This document shows positions 60,661 to 64,000 of a stretch of 64,000 bases of DNA, piece after piece (the stretch's first letter is position 1; each line of letters starts with the position of its first letter). Source of the stretch: Clostridiales bacterium (GTDB taxonomy: Bacteria; Bacillota; Clostridia; Saccharofermentanales; Saccharofermentanaceae); contig JAFZLF010000003.1 in the NCBI GenBank assembly GCA_017551625.1, forward strand, positions 1-64,000, written 5' to 3'. Position numbers and translations under genes: made by a program. The notes under the pieces are model-generated. The model made no database searches, was not told the origin of the DNA, and worked only from the letters and a program-made list of their open reading frames with translations.

Positions 60661-61843
60661 GGATATCCTCCCCTCTGTAGCGGGCGATCGCGGCACAGTC
60701 CTTGTCACCGCGGCCGGAAATAGTGATGACGATGATCTGATCCCGACTCATGGTCGGAGCCAGTTTTCTGGCATAGGCGACAGCGTGTGCCGACTCGATC
60801 GCCGGGATGATGCCCTCCATCTTCGAGAGATACTCGAAAGCCTGAACTGCTTCTTCATCCGTGACCGGCACATACTGGGCACGGCCGATATCGTGAAGAT
60901 TCGCGTGTTCCGGTCCGACACCCGGATAATCCAAGCCCGCCGAGATCGAATATACCGGGGCGATCTGTCCGTCTTCGTCCTGGCAGAAGTAAGACTTCAT
61001 GCCGTGGAAGATACCAAGTTTTCCCGTATTCACGGTCGCCGCCGTCTCAAAAGTATCGATGCCGCGTCCGGCCGCTTCGCAGCCGATGAGCTTGACATCC
61101 TTATCTTCGATGAAGTGATAGAACGAACCGATGGCGTTACTGCCGCCTCCGACACATGCAAGTACGGCATCCGGCAGACGTCCTTCTTTTTCTAGGATCT
61201 GCTCCTTGATTTCTTTAGAGATGACCGCCTGGAAATCACGGACGATCGTCGGGAACGGGTGCGGGCCCATAACAGAGCCGAGGCAGTAGTGCGTATCGTC
61301 GATACGTGTGGTCCACTCTCGCATCGCCTCGGATACGGCATCCTTCAGCGTGCGGGTACCGGTCTTGACCGGGATGACCTCGGCGCCGAGAAGACGCATA
61401 CGGTACACGTTCAGCGCCTGGCGGATCGTGTCTTCCTCCCCCATGAATACGACACACTCCATGCCGAAGAGCGCGGCGGCTGTAGCTGTCGCCACACCAT
61501 GTTGTCCAGCGCCGGTCTCCGCGATCAGACGGGTCTTTCCCATCTTCTTGGCAAGAAGCGCCTGTCCGAGCACGTTATTCACCTTATGGGCACCGGTGTG
61601 GTTTAAGTCCTCACGCTTGAGGTAGATCTTCGCGCCACCGAGATCCTCCGTCATCTTCTTCGCGTAGTAAAGAAGTGACGGACGGTTGGCGTATTCGTTA
61701 AAAAGCTCGGTCAGTTCGCGGTTGAACTCCGGATCATTCTTATAGTGGTTATACGCTTCTTCGAGTTCGTTCACGGCATTCATCAACGTCTCCGGGATGT
61801 ACTGCCCGCCGTGGATTCCGAACCGTCCTGCCGGGTTGGTCAT
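60653..61843 (-). CDS. trpB: Tryptophan synthase beta chain
   Basis: 396 residues from the ATG at 61843, which overlaps the trpF stop (ATGA). Joins indole and serine. PLP lysine K87 in HTGAHKVNN, the phosphate loop [12 protein letters not shown], and [15 protein letters not shown] at the start. Confidence 0.97.
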   Translation of the reverse strand: MTNPAGRFGIHGGQYIPETLMNAVNELEEAYNHYKNDPEFNRELTELFNEYANRPSLLYYAKKMTEDLGGAKIYLKREDLNHTGAHKVNNVLGQALLAKKMGKTRLIAETGAGQHGVATATAAALFGMECVVFMGEEDTIRQALNVYRMRLLGAEVIPVKTGTRTLKDAVSEAMREWTTRIDDTHYCLGSVMGPHPFPTIVRDFQAVISKEIKEQILEKEGRLPDAVLACVGGGSNAIGSFYHFIEDKDVKLIGCEAAGRGIDTFETAATVNTGKLGIFHGMKSYFCQDEDGQIAPVYSISAGLDYPGVGPEHANLHDIGRAQYVPVTDEEAVQAFEYLSKMEGIIPAIESAHAVAYARKLAPTMSRDQIIVITISGRGDKDCAAIARYRGEDIHE

Positions 61844-62502
61844 ACTTTCTCCTCCTTCTGTTTTCCCGCGGTCACGCTTTTTCGGACCGCATGTACAAAT
61901 TCTCTCATTTTCTCTTCGTCTTTTTTGCCGTCGGTCTCGACATTCGAGCTCACGTCCACGGCCCAAGCACCTGTTCTTGTTATCGCTTCTCCTACATTTT
62001 CTGCATCGAGTCCCCCAGCGAGGAAATACTCTCTTCCGAAACCTTGAAGAAGAGACCAGTCAAAAGGTTCACCTGACCCCATGCCCGAATCGATGAGCAC
62101 ATAGTCGGCAGAGCTCTCTTGCGCCCGACGAAGTATCTCTTTCGGTTCTTGCTCCCCTGACGTATCTTTCGGAAGCTGAAACGCCTGGATCAGCGGCTTT
62201 TCCGTAAATTTACGAAGTGCGGCGATATACTCTTCATCCTCGTGTCCGTGAAGTTGCGCGATGTCGATTATACCACGAGAAAGAAGTTCCGACACATCTT
62301 CGACCGGTGCGTCGACGAAAACTCCGACGGCCTTGATCTTCGGATCGAGGATCCGCCGAAGCGCGGCAGCCGTCTCCGGATCCACATACCGTTTACTCTT
62401 CTTAAAGAAAACGAATCCTATGAATTCCGGTTTTAACCTATTGGCCGCTTCGATATCTTCCGGACGGGACAGCCCGCATATCTTAATCTTTGTTCCGCTC
62501 AT
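61840..62502 (-). CDS. trpF: Phosphoribosylanthranilate isomerase
   Basis: 220 residues. [11 protein letters not shown] with the catalytic Cys, [21 protein letters not shown], and the phosphate-binding [11 protein letters not shown] and AVDVSSNVE. Starts inside the trpC stop (ATGA overlap). Confidence 0.95.
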   Translation of the reverse strand: MSGTKIKICGLSRPEDIEAANRLKPEFIGFVFFKKSKRYVDPETAAALRRILDPKIKAVGVFVDAPVEDVSELLSRGIIDIAQLHGHEDEEYIAALRKFTEKPLIQAFQLPKDTSGEQEPKEILRRAQESSADYVLIDSGMGSGEPFDWSLLQGFGREYFLAGGLDAENVGEAITRTGAWAVDVSSNVETDGKKDEEKMREFVHAVRKSVTAGKQKEEKV

Positions 62503-63314
62503 TTCTTACCTCGGAGCTCAGTGAGTCTTTCCGTTTTATCGGCAGCACGCATCAGCGTCTCCCCGACAAGCACCGCGTCCGCGCCGATCTCGCGCAGTCT
62601 CTTCACGTCCTCAGAAGAAGAAACGCCGCTCTCCGAAACGAAGAGCACATCCGAAGGGATCAGCTGTCGGAGTTTCCTGCTGTTTTCAGTATCGACACTG
62701 AAGTCCTTGAGGTTACGGTTATTGACGCCGATGATCCTCGCGCCGATACGAAGTGCCGCTTCGACTTCTTCTTCGTTATGTGTCTCGACCAGTGCCGAGA
62801 GGCCCAGCGAATCCGCAATGGCGAGATACTTGCCGGCGGTCTTCTCATCAAGGATCGACATGATCAGCAGCACCGCCGATGCACCTAAGACTTTCGCCTC
62901 GTAGATCATGTACGGATCCACGGTAAAGTCCTTCCGAAGGCACGGGATATGCACGCTCGACGCGATCTCCTTAAGATACGAATCCGAGCCGAGGAACCAC
63001 TTCGGCTCCGTCAGAACCGAGATGCAGTCAGCTCCGGCCATCTCGTATTCCTTCGCGATCTGAAGGTACGGAAACTCCGGCGCGATCAAACCCTTTGACG
63101 GAGAGGCCTTCTTGCACTCGCAGATAAAAGCGATATCATCATTTGCGGCCAGTGCTTCTTCAAAAGCAAAAGGCTTCAAAACCACTCCTGTTGAAAGGGC
63201 GCCATTATCCGCGATCTCCTGCGCACGCTCACGCATCTGCTCGACAGAGACGGCTTCTTTGCAAAGGGCGACGCGCTCACGCGCATGTTCAGCTAACTGG
63301 TCGAGGATCGTCAT
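62499..63314 (-). CDS. trpC: Indole-3-glycerol phosphate synthase
   Basis: 271 residues from the ATG at 63314, one base after the trpD stop. FICECKKASPSKG, LRKDFTVDPYMIYEAK and IGVNNRNLKDF carry the catalytic Lys and Glu residues; SESGVSS and VGETLMRA close the barrel. Confidence 0.95.
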   Translation of the reverse strand: MTILDQLAEHARERVALCKEAVSVEQMRERAQEIADNGALSTGVVLKPFAFEEALAANDDIAFICECKKASPSKGLIAPEFPYLQIAKEYEMAGADCISVLTEPKWFLGSDSYLKEIASSVHIPCLRKDFTVDPYMIYEAKVLGASAVLLIMSILDEKTAGKYLAIADSLGLSALVETHNEEEVEAALRIGARIIGVNNRNLKDFSVDTENSRKLRQLIPSDVLFVSESGVSSSEDVKRLREIGADAVLVGETLMRAADKTERLTELRGKK

Positions 63315-63315
63315 A

Positions 63316-64000
63316 TCAGGCCTCCGGTCGGTTGCTGACTTCGATGAACTTGGCAAGTGTCTCCTTGGCCTTACCAGAATCGATGAGCTCGGCTGCGAGC
63401 TTCACGCCAGCTTCGAAGGTCTCGGCTTTACCTGCGATATAAAGAGCCGCACCGGCATTCATGAGCACGGTGTTTCTCTTATGACCGGTCTGTCCGTCGA
63501 GGATATCTCTTACGATCTGTGCATTTTCCTCCGGAGCGCCGCCCTTGAGATCCTCCTTCGTGCAGCGCTCGAAACCGAACTGCTCCGGCGTGATGGTGTA
63601 GACCTTATACCAGCCGTCCTTAAACTCGCAGACCGTGGTCGGGGCCGACAGTGAGATCTCGTCGAGCTTATCCTTACCATACACGACCATGCCGCGCTTC
63701 ACGCCGAGAGAGATGAGGACTCGTGCGAGAGGCTCGATAAGGTATTCGTCATAGACGCCGAGAAGCTGCATCTTCGGGCTGCCCGGGTTCGTGAGAGGTC
63801 CGAGGATATTAAATACGGTACGGAAACCGAGTTCCTTACGGATCGCGCCGACATACTTCATGGAAGCGTGATACTTCTGCGCGAAGAAGAAGCACATGCC
63901 GACCTCGTTCAGAAGTTCGACACAGCGCTCCGGGCTCTGGTTGATGTTGACGCCGAGGGCCTCGAGGCAGTCGGCGGTACCGCACTTCGAAGAAGCGGCG
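63316..64000 (-). CDS. trpD: Anthranilate phosphoribosyltransferase (5' end outside the window)
   Basis: The reading frame runs off the window end; 227 codons plus stop are present. At the edge the frame reads [16 protein letters not shown], the TrpD phosphoribosyl-binding region (usually GSADVLEALG), then HPAM-like [24 protein letters not shown] and DELDEISL-like [10 protein letters not shown]. It transfers phosphoribose to anthranilate. First visible gene of the trp operon. Confidence 0.95.
   Translation of the reverse strand, partial: AASSKCGTADCLEALGVNINQSPERCVELLNEVGMCFFFAQKYHASMKYVGAIRKELGFRTVFNILGPLTNPGSPKMQLLGVYDEYLIEPLARVLISLGVKRGMVVYGKDKLDEISLSAPTTVCEFKDGWYKVYTITPEQFGFERCTKEDLKGGAPEENAQIVRDILDGQTGHKRNTVLMNAGAALYIAGKAETFEAGVKLAAELIDSGKAKETLAKFIEVSNRPEA

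Overview
The window looks like a chromosomal piece of an anaerobic Gram-positive bacterium of the class Clostridia, possibly a Ruminococcaceae/Saccharofermentans-like lineage. Evidence for this is the type III glutamine synthetase (GlnN), the LL-diaminopimelate aminotransferase route to lysine (DapL), an ammonium channel fused to a PII protein, many lipobox lipoproteins, strong AGGAGG ribosome sites and consensus sigma-A promoters. The genus is inferred, not read. I see no tRNA, rRNA, CRISPR array, intact IS element or phage. The only hint of a mobile element is a decayed, repeated coding remnant in the first 310 bases.

Layout. 1-560: remnant repeats. 561-8775: an anchored beta-lactamase-fold protein, then a minus-strand operon of ECF sigma factor, anti-sigma-like protein and two large paralogous lipoproteins with solute-binding-protein domains, and a divergent small lipoprotein. 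8800-13722: a ParB-fold/HAD fusion, a second HAD protein, a lipoprotein with a zinc-protease HExxH motif and a small membrane protein. 13766-20823: tocopherol-cyclase-like, DUF4261, a membrane protein, galactokinase and a hybrid histidine kinase. 20975-26819: a lysine/alanine-rich histone-H1-like protein, a Ser/Thr kinase with propeller repeats coupled to a DUF1266 protein, and a small lipoprotein. 26901-28712: a C-terminally short MocR-type regulator divergent from an ECF vitamin-transporter S component.

28828-54019 is a nitrogen and glutamine block: gltD-gltB, dapL-dapF with an ANTAR-domain regulator, glnN, amt-PII, asnB, pyrG, an amidase/ProC-like/HAD operon, and carA-carB. 54212-64000 holds a lipoprotein, a superfamily 2 helicase, and the end of a trp operon (trpD-C-F-B-A) that runs into three tandem zinc-ribbon membrane proteins.

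The most interesting signal is in the leaders of gltB, glnN, amt-PII and carA. Each can form a small hairpin with a six-base loop that has A at position 1 and G at position 4. The loop, alone or with all or part of its 3' arm, is also the 5' arm of a terminator-like hairpin before the start codon. That is the architecture recognised by ANTAR antiterminators, and an ANTAR gene lies in the same block, divergent from glnN. I therefore propose a local ANTAR attenuation regulon controlling ammonium uptake, glutamine/glutamate synthesis and carbamoyl phosphate synthesis.
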